DNA of 64,000 bases from Cymbomonas tetramitiformis (GCA_001247695.2 LGRX02035204.1:1-64000), one strand, 5' to 3'; shown: positions 1 to 11,012, counted from the first letter of the stretch. A program made the numbers and translations. The notes: generated from the sequence alone by a model not told the origin.

Positions 1-527
1 GGGTTATTATTATGGGCTCTGATAGCCCCTAGCCTGACCTGTCTCTAATCGGAACCGTGACTCCGCTAGTAGCTAGGATGACAGTACAGTAGTACTGTAC
101 TGTGAGTCAGTCATTATTTCGTATTATCCGGGTTTCCGAGATGCATGATAAAAGCACTCGGCCGGACTGTTTATGAGAGCTTAGCCAGTTCGTTTTCACC
201 GAGCGGAACACCTGTTCTCGCAGACCGGCCGAAAGGACGATCTTTTCCAAGTTTTCCTGAGCCTGGAGTTTCGGACTCTACACTTCCACTATTATCTTGT
301 GGACGCTTCTGTCCCCTGCGTGGGTTCGTCTTGTGTGTATGCATGATCGATGCCGGGCTCTGTGCTTGACGATTGTTTTATGGTCTCAAGACTGTCTAAG
401 GTTTGTGACGGGAAGCCTCGCGTCGTCGCGTGACGGCGGCCTAGGTAATAATATTTGTAAAATGGCCTTGCTGTCGAACGATAGTGGTGACACGGGAATT
501 CGAAACCGATACCTCGAAATCCGCCGA

Positions 528-690
528 CCAATCGACTGATGACATAGTCGTGTACGTTCAAATCGACTGATAATGATAGTTCGCATATCTGAGTCGACTG
601 ATAGTGATATGTGGCCGGCGACGAATCGACTGATAGTGATATTTCGCGATAGCTAAATTCACGGGATCGACTGATAGTGATAGTAGCGAT
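528..690. repeat. Short dispersed motif cluster (ATCGACTGATAGTGATA)
   Basis: The 17-base motif ATCGACTGATAGTGATA or a close variant occurs five times in about 160 bases (near 530, 559, 592, 624 and 664). The copies are separated by unrelated spacers of about 25-40 bases and followed by ACTATCGATAT palindromes near 690-727. No coding frame explains it. It could be the subterminal repeat array of a transposon or a decayed minisatellite. Confidence 0.7.
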
Positions 691-967
691 ACTATCGATA
701 TGTCGCGAAGTCGGCACTATCGATATTGGCTTGAAGGGAGGCAACACATCACATCGCAAAGTCTAGGGGGGGGTTGTACCCCAGGTTATCAAGCAGGTCT
801 TGGAGGGAAGGGGGGGGTCATCCCCGATTAGCCGAGAAACAGAGTCGGGGGGAAGGTGAAAGAACAGTATGGTGCATTTCATACGAATCAGCAATGTCGC
901 TATTTGAAATATTTCGCCTGCGGCGCATGTCGGATCACTCGTAATAATACTAAAAGACCCCACGGTA

Positions 968-1137
968 CGTTGCGCGTGTCGTGGGACCCGCCGCGCGTGT
1001 TGGTCCCCGCCGCGCGTGTTGGGACCCGCCGCGCGTGTTGGCCCCCGCCGCGCGTGTTGGGATCGCGCCGCGCGTGTTGGCCCCCGCTGCGCGTGTTGGC
1101 CCCCGCGGCGCGTGTTGGGACCCGCCGCGTGTTGGCT
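968..1137. repeat. GC-rich 18-bp minisatellite
   Basis: About nine tandem copies of an 18-base unit around CCGCCGCGCGTGTTGGGA, alternating GGGACC and GGCCCC variants. The unit length is a multiple of three, so several frames stay open and produce Ala/Arg/Gly-rich ORFs; I read these as artefacts of the repeat rather than genes. Confidence 0.85.
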
Positions 1138-3341
1138 ACGCTACGGGGGGATCCGACCCAAAAAAAGGCAAATATCGAGGTCTAGGGGGTGGTCAAGCTG
1201 GACCTGAAACAGAGTCGGGGTATTTCAATGTGATGTGCTGCCTCCCCCCGGGGTCAGCGTGGGCAGCCTAAGAAACCCACTAAGTATGTAAACCGAGAAT
1301 GTGAAATACCCCCCATATTTCGTTACGCTATCGCAGCCCATGTCAGACCTATCCACCAGGGAACATTGCTTACCCTGACGGGCCGGCCCGGGGCCGCTTG
1401 ACGCCGCTCCGGGCCGCTCGCGGGCCGATGATGTGCCCACTTGCGGGCCGTCCATAATTTCGCACCGGCCATGTTTCGGCCAAAGAAAACAAGTACTTTC
1501 GATACTATTTTAACAATTCGCCATACTTAAATCCAAAATTTCGCGCCTGCGGCGGGCAATTTTAATGTTCGGCCGATTTGGCCGATGGCTGGCCTATGAT
1601 ATTATCGCATCCGGGCCGATGGAGGAAAATAAAGCAATGTACTCTGCTATCCACATTTTCCCCCATCGCGCCCGTCTCAGCCGTCGGCAAACACCCCAAC
1701 CATGACCTCCTTCTTCAGTAATTGTCATTCCCCCCTCAGTCACGGTCCTACCCCAGTTTATTCTCCGCTCGAGCGCCTGGAGCATATCACGTTCACCCTC
1801 CAGCTCAGATCTCCTTCTCAGTGTATAAATCATGCACGACGCCTCGCCAAGCGCTACATCGACGTCGCCGCGACCAGCCCGTGCCGATCCGCGAGCACCG
1901 CAAAGCGTCGAGCACGACATCACGCGAAGTGACATCACGACATGACCACGCACGACGTCTCGCCGATGCATGACAGGGCAAACGAAAGCGCGCGTTGACA
2001 CCAAACGCCGCTGTCACTGGGAACCAATAGTCACAGCGCATCCGAAACGACAATGGCATTCACGGACTCTCACAGTCACGGACTTTCACAGTGCTCGCTT
2101 GAGTATTTAGCTACGTAGCTTCTGCTTTCGAAAAGTCAGATCCGAACCTTTCAAAACCATTCTACTGGATAGTGATATTTGCCTCTTGTGGCCTAGTATT
2201 AAATGTGATATATACATATATACTTTGAATCCACATGAGATCTTTGTCACTAGCAGTTTGTAAGAGTCTGGTTCGGATCCCCAGAGTGCCTGCACGCCAC
2301 TCTGAGATATGTGCGAAGTCATGCCTGTGTGCTTGTTTTGTCTGTGAATTGCCCCCTTTGTTGCTTGTTTGCCTTCCTGCTTTTCGTGTTTCCACCTGAG
2401 CCTGAATCTACACTCCGTGAACGCAAGTTAGACCCGCACCCGTTTTGCGAATCCACGAGCCAGCGCGGCGGAAGCGCGCTTCCACCTGGCATGTTCTATG
2501 TTGCGCCGCAGTAGACACGCACGTCGCCGTCCGCAGCGGTGGAGATCCGCAGCCGTCCGAAAACGTTCGCGAATTCGAAACACGTTAGCGAATTCTCACA
2601 GAGTGACATTTTCCCCGTTGAGCGCGTAACGGCTAGCTAGCCCGAAGCTGCGTTTACCGCAAATTCACACCCGCGACGGCGAACCGCCACAGGCGCTCTC
2701 AGCAGTCTCCACGTGTGCGTACGATGCGGCCGGCCTTTTGTGCCATATTTTGCCCCATCTGCTTTGCGAATTCGAACCCCGCTGGGCTTGCTTGCTGTAT
2801 TAATACGCCCAAACCGGCGTGTGTGGCTGGCGTTTGGGAATGCACAACCGTAGCCGCGCTAACACGAGCCGTGGCACCTGAATTTTGCCGTTTGACGAGG
2901 CTGTAGCCGAACGCATGTTTCCCCCACAAGTTGTATGATATTCATCTTTGTGAATTCGACCTGCGCAGGCTTTGGCAACGTTGAATTCCCCGAACGGACC
3001 TGTGTGACAGGTTATGGGAATTCATGGTTGACGGCGCGCCAGCTTGAGTTAAGATACCTGACCCATGCCCTTTTCCCATGCGCGTGCTCGAGACATGCTT
3101 TCGTCCGCAGTTTCTTACATATGTTCCGACGTGAATTCGTGCGTGCGTGCCTGCTCGAAAGGTGCCAACTAGGTCTTGTGGCAAGCTGTGGGCATTCACC
3201 CCCGGAGCCACTCGCGCCGCAGCTCGGGTGCACGGCGCACGGGCCGAAAGCAGTGAATGAAGGCCCAATTCTTGTAGAGGAGTGTTGTTTTGTTCTTCTG
3301 GAACGGTATCTCCTGACGGGGTGCCGAACCTCTTCGTATAT
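1138..3341. other. Gene-free stretch, nothing recognised
   Basis: Only short overlapping frames on both strands with no recognisable motif. GGGCCG-type palindromic words cluster at 1376-1625. The hexamer GAATTC is over-represented between about 2566 and 3135 (seven occurrences). No RNA gene or promoter could be identified. Confidence 0.5.
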
Positions 3342-3997
3342 TGTCTATTCTACTAATTTTAGGGCGGGTTAACAATACCTAAGAGCGATATTCGAGCACC
3401 CTAATATCCTTAATAATTCGAGATATCGCATACAACCCATGCTTGGCAATGTTTATTGTAGTTAGTTTTGTGTGTGGAAACTGTAATTTCTGCTACTTGG
3501 ATGGGTACACCGGGCTGAAATGGCGTTCAAAGTTAGGGCGGGTTGGCCCAAAAATTACGGCGGGTTAACCCCTAACTTCGTTTATTGTTGCTCCGCGTAG
3601 GCTACGTGGTGGTCCCAAGGCACTAAGTGACAATATTTCAAGGAAGTTTTATGTGTTGTGACCTTAAGTTTCGATCTAGAGCACTTCCCTATCGGTATAG
3701 ACCAATCCTCAGCCCAAAGTGTCTGGAGCTCTGCCAACTTTTTTTGGGTAATTTTGAGGGTTGATAAACGCCTGTTGTTCCTACTTTTTGCCCGAACTCG
3801 ATTACCAATCCTCAGACCAAAGTGTCAAGAGTTCTCGCAACGTTTTTTGGGTAATTTTGAGGGTTGATAAACGCCTGTTGTTCGTACTTTTTGCCCGAAG
3901 TCGATTACGCGCGCGATATCGTAGAAATGCCTAGGTATTGGTAACCTGCCGTAACAACGTGTTACGGCGGATTAACCCGCCTTTCGCAGAATAGACA
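3342..3997. mobile_element. Non-autonomous TIR element, copy 1
   Basis: A 656-bp element bounded by inverted termini (TGTCTATTCT at the left, AGAATAGACA at the right) and flanked by a 4-bp direct repeat ATAT (3338-3341 and 3998-4001). The subterminal word GGCGGGTTAAC occurs in inverted orientation at both ends and again internally near 3536-3575. Inside is a ~104-bp tandem duplication starting near 3700 and 3804. No transposase is encoded; the 69-residue ORF within is just that duplication. It is nearly identical to the element at 18976-19630, with about a dozen differences by eye, which defines both ends independently. Confidence 0.9.
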
Positions 3998-4135
3998 ATA
4001 TATTCAAAAATATTTGCCCTCCAGAGCCGCACCCACATCTCAAACCCAAAACCCCCCACAGCACCCCATACTCAACCACAACAAAGATACACCGCCACTT
4101 CAGCACCCAGCAATACCACCATGCCCCGCCAACCC

Positions 4136-4572
4136 CTACATTACCGCCTCTTGTTCATAACCGCGACACCCTAGCAGCAAGGGAGCCTCGGAGATGGCTG
4201 ACCCCCTGTAGTAGAGGTCCAGGGTGATCCGTAGTGCATTCTTCATGGGCCCAGTGCCCACTAAGAAATCCCACGTGGTGTGCTCGGCGTAGCTGATGAA
4301 AGCGTGTACGGTAACCGGTGCAATGTCATGTGAGGAGTGCCCGCAGCCAGCACCACCTCCACATAACAATACTTGGTGAAAGCAGTCGGGCTGCCATCAC
4401 AACGAGTGACCTTGGCAGCCGTCTCCACATCGTAGATGACCAAGCCCAGATCGATCGCCTTGCGAATGGGGATGATGTTACAGTTGGCCCCCGTGTCGTA
4501 CAGTATGGCGCGATACAACATCAGTACTCCCCAAGCACTGACCAGCGCCATGCCCTCGGCTAGGCAGGCCAC
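4136..4572 (-). pseudogene. Retropepsin-like aspartic protease remnant
   Basis: The frame ending at 4261 contains ILYDTGANCNIIP, which carries the D-T/S-G-A active-site signature of retroviral-type aspartic proteases, followed by a beta-rich segment. The continuation (TWDFLVGTGPMKNALRITLD, resembling the LLG-type second psi loop) lies in a different frame, 4369-4136, so a frameshift falls near 4330. It is distinct from the DSGA protease at 7591-8271 and so probably comes from another LTR or DIRS-like element. No RT follows it downstream. Confidence 0.6.
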
Positions 4573-4725
4573 TAGTTTAGTAGCTTGCAGACCGGCTGTA
4601 CTTGTGCCATGTCGGTCAGCACCCCCTCAGAGAGGCTACCTCTCATGCGCTCCTTAAGCTGCTCGTAGGCGCTAGCGGCTCGATGGTGCCAGCCTCGACT
4701 TGCCCTCACCCTGGTACCTCGGAGA

Positions 4726-5052
4726 TCAGGATGTCATGGTGTACTCCAGCATGGGCAGCCATTGCTTGGGGTTGCACAGATGCACACCTCGGCGGCCGTC
4801 GACCACCCCTGCGGGCATCTCCTCCAGGGGAATGTCGTCATCCTCCTCATCGTCGGAGCACATCTCAGGCATCTCGGGGTCATCCTCCTCGTCGTCGGCG
4901 AGATTATATCCTCCCACGTCCACGTCAGCACTGGCTGCAGCAGCCCCTGAGGGAAGCTGCTCCAAGTCATCCAACGCCAGCAATGTGCCAGGGGCACTAC
5001 GTACGACAGATGCTCGGAATGATGTTTTTGATTGAAACGTGCAAAGGTACAC
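4726..5052 (-). pseudogene. Acidic linker ORF upstream of retropepsin remnant
   Basis: 108-residue frame with an Asp/Glu-rich block (DDEEDDPEMPEMCSDDEEDD) and the ending NPKQWLPMLEYTMTS, lying just upstream of the DTGA protease remnant on the same strand. Retroelement polyproteins often have such low-complexity linkers between gag and protease. No catalytic motif is visible, and assignment to the same element rests only on order and strand. Confidence 0.35.
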
Positions 5053-5274
5053 AATTCGGTTTTTATAATATACTGGATCAGGGCCAGACTGAGGTGTAAA
5101 CGATAATTCGGTTCCGAGTTCTGAAGGCTAAACACTTCTCAAGTGCTCTACTTATTCACTCGTCACTCGGGCTGCAGGGTCAACCACCCGGCACCCGATG
5201 TCACACCACAGCTCAACGTTCAATTCCCGATCCGATCTTATTTCTAATTCCGATTCGTCATTCTCGATTCAGAT

Positions 5275-5560
5275 GTTACGTCGACGGACTGACACGATGA
5301 CTGCCATACAGTACTGCCATACTACTGTACTGTCATAGTGGCATAGTGTCATACTGTCATACTGTCATACCCCCGACATCTGATATTCGATTTCATTGTC
5401 TTTCCGATCCCGATGCGAATCTGGCCATTCCCCGAGGATCTGACTAAGTGTCACGATGACCACCCCACAGTACTGTCATATTACTATGGTGTCATAGTGT
5501 CATAGTGTCACAGTATCATAGTGTCATACTGTCATACCCCGGACATCTGGTACTCATTCT
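5275..5560. repeat. CATAC/CATAG short tandem repeats, duplicated
   Basis: Two related blocks (about 5290-5375 and 5465-5540) each consist of runs of TGTCATAC and TGTCATAG around CAGTACTG palindromes, and each ends with a CATACCCC[CG]GACATCTG segment, indicating a ~170-bp tandem duplication. Similar CAGTACTG palindromic words occur near 85-105. No gene is seen between 5136 and 5859. Confidence 0.7.
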
Positions 5561-5859
5561 CATCGTGATTTCAAGCCCAATTTCACTGTCATCGTGTCAA
5601 TCCCAGATTACTCCCGATGACACACATACAGACGCATAGACATATCGGCTCACGCTGTGCCTCCGGGCACAACTCTCCCCCCCTTAGGAGTGGTCTACCT
5701 CCTGGGATCACTCCGCTAAGGTACCCATCTAAGTTCCAGTTCTTAGGTTTTCTGGTTCCTTCTTGTCTCCAGTTCTTAGGTTCTCTGGTTCCTCTTCGAG
5801 CACAATTCGCCTGCCGCTACCAGGGCACCACTTTCACAGAGAAGGGTGCCGCTTGGAAT

Positions 5860-7545
5860 CTAAAGCGGGTCTTCAGTCTTGCGGAGGCGTAGATGTCGGA
5901 AAAGTTGTCGCAGCAGGGGCGCTGGTACAGGATATACGCTCGCGGATTGGCCCGCTCCAGTCTGTTGCGGATGAGGTCCCAGCTGAGCAGTTTCCGGATG
6001 AGCACCGGTCGCCCATCTACACGCACATGGTGTCGAAGCAGTGCAGCGTGACAAAGGCGTGGGTGGTGCTGAGTTCGTCCATATGCAAGTGGGCTTCATG
6101 TACTGCATACCGTACATGCAGTAGATACACACAAGCGGGGGAGGAAGCTGGCGCATCATAGGGCGAAGCCGCAACGCGTTGGGGAAACGACCTCTGGGGT
6201 TTTCCATGAACCAGTGTTTCGGCTCCAGGTAGTCGATGATCTGCAATGTTCGTCGCACGATTTCGTCAGCTTGAGGAAGGTCAGGGGGTCCACCAGTGGT
6301 GCGCGCTTGACTGTACTGTCTACAGGGGGGGCTTGCCCAAACGACATCGAAGAATCCAGGCGGGTATTGCTTGTAGTCCCACTGTAAGATGTACTGCACA
6401 TGAGTGGGACGCCACTGTATGTAGTATCTCACGACTGAGAACTGGCGGCTCTCGTACGCTATCACGCGCAGGCCAAGACCATCTCCATTGTCTTGCATCA
6501 GTACTCCCCCAAGGGCGATGCCGCTGGCATCCGTCTGCACCACGAAAGGTGCTGTACCGTCTGCAGCACCCTTGATGTTGGGTAAGGCGAGTACTGGTGC
6601 TGAGGTGAGGGCCTTCTTCAGTTCCTCGAAGGCCCACTGCTGCATGGGACCCCACTCCCAGGGTACGTCCGACTTGGTCAGCCGGGTGAGGGGTTGAGCG
6701 ATCTCGGAGAAGCAGTGAATGAATCTACGGTAATACCCCGCCAGGCCCAGGAACTGCCTGACGTGGGTAACCGTTTCCAGCTCGGGCCAGTCCCTCACTG
6801 CAGCCACCTTGTCATGTTGGGGTCTGCAGCCATCCGCAGAGATGCAGTGACCAAGGAATCGCAGGGATTTCTTCAGCAGTTGACACGTGGACCTCTTCAG
6901 GAAGACGCCCTTCTCCCTGCACGTCAGGAGCAGCTGCTTGACGTGCTCGTAGTGCTCAGCGGCGGTGTTGCTGAAAACGACCACGTCATCAATGAAGATA
7001 CGGACAAAAGGAAGATGACCCAGAGCCCGCTGCATCCGTCGCTGGTATTGAGACGGCGAGTTCTGCAGTCCTTGTGGCATGACCAACCACTCATATGATC
7101 CCATCTGGGTGGTGAAGGCAGTCTTCTCAACATCTCCTGGAGCCATCGGGACCTGCCAGAAGCCATCCACCGCGTCGAATGAGGAGAAGAATTTAGCACC
7201 CTGCATCTCGTCGAACATCATCTGGATGTCCGGAAGGGGGTACTTATCCTTCACTGTCTGGCGATTGAGGAGCCGGTAATCGATCACCAGTCGCAGCTCC
7301 TTGGGGTTCCCTGGTTTGGGGACCATCAGGCAGGGAGCTGCGTATGGGCTGGACGAGGGTCGGATGTAGCCCTTGGACATCAAGGTCTCGACGCGCTCTC
7401 GAAGTTGGCGGAGTTCCTCGGCGGACTTCTTGTAGATGCGCTGGCAGGGCGGCCCCTTCTTGCTCAGTTCAGGGTCCAGGTTAATGTTGGCCTCGTCTTG
7501 GGGATCGTGCCTAAGACCATCGATGTTCGACAGGGCAGTCGTCAT
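5860..7545 (-). pseudogene. Ty3/Gypsy reverse transcriptase, partial RNase H, then C5-methyltransferase-like domain
   Basis: 561-residue frame. Residues ~40-330 are a Ty3/Gypsy RT: YPLPDIQ (102-108), SSFDAVDGFWQ (121-131), MPQG (156-159) and the catalytic IFIDDVVV (183-190). RNase H begins with VVQTDASG (345-352) but stops after YESRQFS (374-380), before its remaining acidic residues. The frame then runs without a stop into a cytosine-C5 methyltransferase-like segment: DVVWASPPC with the motif IV catalytic Cys at ~408, WFMENP (motif VI, ~450), IWTN (near motif VIII) and YPVPAPLL (motif IX/X-like, near the end). The N-terminal SAM-binding motif I is absent. Between about 6075 and 5945 the plausible target-recognition sequence lies in another frame (VDGRPVLIRKLLSWDL), implying two compensating indels. 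This is a chimeric or decayed copy; family assignment of RT is secure, that of the MTase good. Confidence 0.85.
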
Positions 7546-7590
7546 CTCTTTCTCGTACTCCGAACCCCAGAAGTCTTGGAACTTGAGGGT

Positions 7591-8271
7591 TCACTCGGGG
7601 TCCACTTCTGCGTCTTCAGTGTCCGCAGCAGGTTTGGCGTCCTCAGTGTCGACAGCCGTCGCTGCGAAGGCAGAAGTCTTCTCGCCTTGGGATTTCTCGG
7701 CCATCATGAGCCAAGCGGGCTGTATCCCCGGGTCATCGTTGCCACGCATCTTCTGCGTCTCCGCGTACACCAAGTACTTCTTCAACTGGGCGGGGGTCAG
7801 GAACACTTCGTCCACCAATCCCGCACAAGCCGTGCCCTTTGGAGACTTGTCTCCGGGTGCCTTCCCAGGAGAGCAACCTGTGATGGTGACGCGATCTCCA
7901 ATCTTGCCGCCGCGGGACTTCCTGAGGAAGGACACAGAACCGTTTCCCTCATAGCCCAGGGTTACGGGGGAGTGACTGCGCAGCCACCTTCCGCCGAGGA
8001 TAACGTCCACTTGTATGCCCAGAGGTAGAATTCGAAGGGCAAGGGCATTCTCCGTGTAGGTGCCCGTGGTGGTGTGCGTGTTAAACTTGGCGTACGCGGT
8101 GGCGCCTGTGATCTTTACAGATCCATCCGCTAAGGTGACTCGCATCTCGGAGCCAGCTTGTGTCGTGAGGCCACATCGTTTAGCACTCTGCTCCGAGATG
8201 AAGTTGTCAGAAGCTCCCGAGTCAATCAGCACCTTGACCGTGTGCCCTCTGAGGGTTGCATAGAACACCAA
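7591..8271 (-). pseudogene. Ty3/Gypsy aspartic protease (DSGA), upstream part of the pol frame
   Basis: Contains VLIDSGASDNFISEQSA, the D-S-G-A active site of a retropepsin, followed by beta-strand-rich sequence (VTLADGSVKITG; QVDVILGGRWL) typical of Gypsy proteases. Translation stays open upstream of the first Met to about 8450, so the Met shown is not a real start; it is an internal piece of a polyprotein. It is in exactly the same frame as the downstream RT (5860-7545) and separated from it by one TGA near 7591, so protease and RT were evidently one polyprotein. Tail residues are Asp/Glu/Ala-rich. Confidence 0.85.
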
Positions 8272-8489
8272 TAGCAGCGGTCCTTCTTCCTCATGCGCCG
8301 CTGCGAGAGTGCCCTCAATGTCGGTCTTCCACTGAACTCCCCCATCCGTGCGTATGCTTTTACACTTGAGGTTGGGGAGAAGGTTGTCCGAGGCGTCGCG
8401 ACACTCCTTCGCCTCAGCAGCGAGAACGAGGTGCCCTGCACCACTGTACCACCGTCACCTGGAGGCATTACCTCATTTTTACCAACTTC

Positions 8490-9920
8490 CGCATCCAGGG
8501 CGATCACCGCCCCCTTGAGTGGCTGATGGAACCTGGTAGAGAGCTCAGCCGCAGGCAGGCACGCTGGTACATGGATCTGGTGGAGGTGGGAGTCCCGCGC
8601 ATGGAGTACATCAAGGGGGCACTACTACTGGTACCAGACGCCTTGTCCAGAAGACCTGACTTCAAGGACAAGGACGTTCGTGAAGGGTTGAAGGAAGCAG
8701 GAGTGATTGACCCCACCTCGGACCTGCCGAAAGACCCACTGGCGACACTGGGGTCTGAATGCTTCTCCAGCTCACCACCCGCAGCTCATCCTCACTGGGC
8801 CCAGACGGTTGACTGCTGGCTTTCAGCAGTGGAGACCCTCTCCGTGGCGGAGCAAGCCATGGGTCTGGGGGAGACCATCGCCCTCGTCAATCCGAAGCTC
8901 TATAGAGGGGCGAAGGGAGATGACCTTGACTTCGACATGCCTGACTGGCCTGAAGCCAAAGGCGTGAGGCCGACAGAAACCCCACGCGAACCCCCCGATC
9001 GAGCTTCACCTCAGATAAGGATAACGAGAAGCATGTCACGGGCTGGAAAAGTTTCTACGACCCCAGCACCCCCACAGTCGGTGCCACTGAAGACGCGAAC
9101 GCCTGTACCACGGGCTGATGCATCGACGGCGCCCATTGAAAAGGCACCAGCGAGCTCGCCACCCCCACAGAAGGTGCCCCAGCAGTCAGCACCACCCTCG
9201 ACCCTTCCCCCACGGAAGCGACAAGATCGACTCCCGGAAGACTCGCAGAATTGGCGCGTTCGCGCAGAGTACTCCTCGAAGTACATCGAGAAGTTTGGGC
9301 CCTTCGACGTGGACGCCTGCTGCGACCTCGGCGGCCGCAACAGCAGACAAGCGGATCGATTCTGGACTGACTGCCTCTCTGAGAAATGGAGGGGTCTTCG
9401 GGTTTGGTGTAACCCTCCATACAACTCCAGCCACATTACTGTGGAGGCGATTCTGAACAAGTACATCGCAGAATGGAAGGCTGACCCGGAGAACACTTCT
9501 GCAGTCTTCGTCCTGCCAGATCACCAGTCCAAGCTCCCCGCGTGGCGTAAGCTATTCAGGAGGGCTAATATGCAGATCGTGGAGGTCGTCCCTACCCACG
9601 ATGACAAGGACGAGCCCAATCAGTTCTTCGAGAACCCAGACGGGAAGGCCTTCGATCTCCGCTGGCCTGTCTTAATAGTGCACGCTCCTCCCGCCAAACC
9701 ACAGCCGGCACGCGTGAGACATCCACGAACGACCCCAGCTGTGATAAGATCGGGTGAGGCAGCGGACTTCAGAGACACGCATGATCTCCCAGCAGTCAGA
9801 CTCGAAGTTCCTGCGTGCGCTGAAGGCGGAGTACACCCGAGAGGGGTCACTCCGCTTGCTACGGGAAAGGGTGAAGGCAGCGCCACACCAGTGCCTACAG
9901 GACTTCAGGCTGGTGGGTGA
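8490..9920 (+). pseudogene. Ty3/Gypsy RNase H tail fused to Dam-like N6-adenine methyltransferase
   Basis: The frame is readable from GDHRPLEWLM near 8490 (Gypsy RNase H C-terminal part) through LSRRQARWYMDLVE and VPDALSRRP (residues ~36-44 from the Met at 8526), the standard end of RNase H. A ~180-residue Pro-rich linker follows. Residues ~240-390 resemble phage-type Dam/N6-adenine methyltransferases: FGPFDVDACCD (~258-267), RVWCNPPYNSS with the NPPY catalytic motif IV (~292-301), and SAVFVLPDHQSKLPAW (~325-340). Integrase follows in a different frame after a shift near 9765. In ordinary Gypsy elements RNase H leads directly to integrase, so the methyltransferase is an extra module. It lies opposite in strand to the neighbouring gag and protease/RT. 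The start Met at 8526 is not biological. Confidence 0.85.
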
Positions 9921-10901
9921 AGTAGTTTGGAGAACTGCGGCAGGAAGATATCAGTTGGTGCTGGGGGAGGATTCTCCTCTTCGGGAGGTGGTAATTCGCC
10001 ATGCTCACGAGTCATTGTCCTCAGGTCATACTGGGAGAGACAAAACTCTGGAGAGAGTGCTACGACGTTTTTATTGGCGTGGTGCTGCGGAGGACGTGGG
10101 CACCTGGGTTGCATCCTGCGCGGTGTGCCAGTCGGTGAGGCCGCGAGGAACTTACCCGGATGGATTGCTAAATCCTCACAACATCCCGAATAGACCGTGG
10201 CAAGATGTCGCTGTGGACTTCGTCACCAGCTTACCAGTATCAGAGAGAGGCAATGACGCCTTTGTGGCCTTCACGTGCAAGCTGACGAAGATGGTCCACG
10301 TCATACCGATGAACTTCGGCGACAGCTCTGCAGCCGTGGTGGCCAGAATCTACTTCGATTCGGTGTGGCGCTTGCATGGCGCGCCTATGAAAATTGTCTC
10401 TGACCGCGACCCGCGGTTTCAGGATGCCTTCTGGCAAGAGCTTATGAGACTAATGGGCGTGAAAGTGGCTCGCACCACTCCGTACAACCCTCGGTCTGAC
10501 GGACTTCACAGGCGGAGCACAGCAATAGGGTCATTGAGGACATGCTCAGGTTCTTCGTGGACGCTAATGTGGAGGACTGGGATTTGTTTACCACTAACGT
10601 GGAGTTCGCGATCAATGACTCCAGAAGTGAATCTACTGGCTTCACACCATTTGAGCTGGTATTTGGGCTCTCGCCGCTATCGCAGTTGGACCTTTTCCTG
10701 GAGGCCGCGCAGTCCACCGCTGGACGACGAACAGGGGGAGTAGGTACCGCCCACGAAGTGGCCGCGAAATTTTCGTCGCAGCTGCGGGACGCCAGACAGC
10801 GGTTGGAGCTGGCTCAACAACGACAGCGCGAGCGGTTTGATCGCAGGCACGGACAGCGGGAGTATGCTGTTGGGGATCTGGTCTGTTTTCACTCCTCCTA
10901 G
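9760..10901 (+). pseudogene. Ty3/Gypsy integrase, frameshifted and truncated
   Basis: Continues the 8490-9920 polyprotein in another frame. The zinc-binding H-H-C-C module is visible (RHAHESLSSGHTGRDKTLE then SCAVCQ). The DDE core follows: DVAVDFVTSLP, IVSDRDPRFQDAFWQ, then TPYNPRSDG. The Glu-containing part (AEHSNRVIEDMLRFFV) lies in a third frame starting near 10500. A C-terminal segment (FTPFELVFG; RQRERFDRRHGQREYAVGDL) ends at VCFHSS and a stop at 10901 instead of the usual chromodomain/SH3-like tail. Two frameshifts plus truncation make this non-functional as read. Confidence 0.85.
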
Positions 10902-11012
10902 ATTTCGAAAAAGTGCATTTGACCTCAATTTTGTACCATAAAAACCATTAAATCTAATGCACAGCCCGCACTTGCATGTTCTTGACTGTTAAAATGCGGC
11001 TTTTTAATCCTA

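Noticed and set aside
2225..2300. tRNA-like B box (GGTTCGGATCC) near 2270
   Set aside because: No matching A box, acceptor stem or anticodon arm could be folded around it.
3658..3867. 69-residue ORF within the TIR element as a transposase remnant
   Set aside because: It is produced by the internal 104-bp duplication and has no DDE or other transposase motif.
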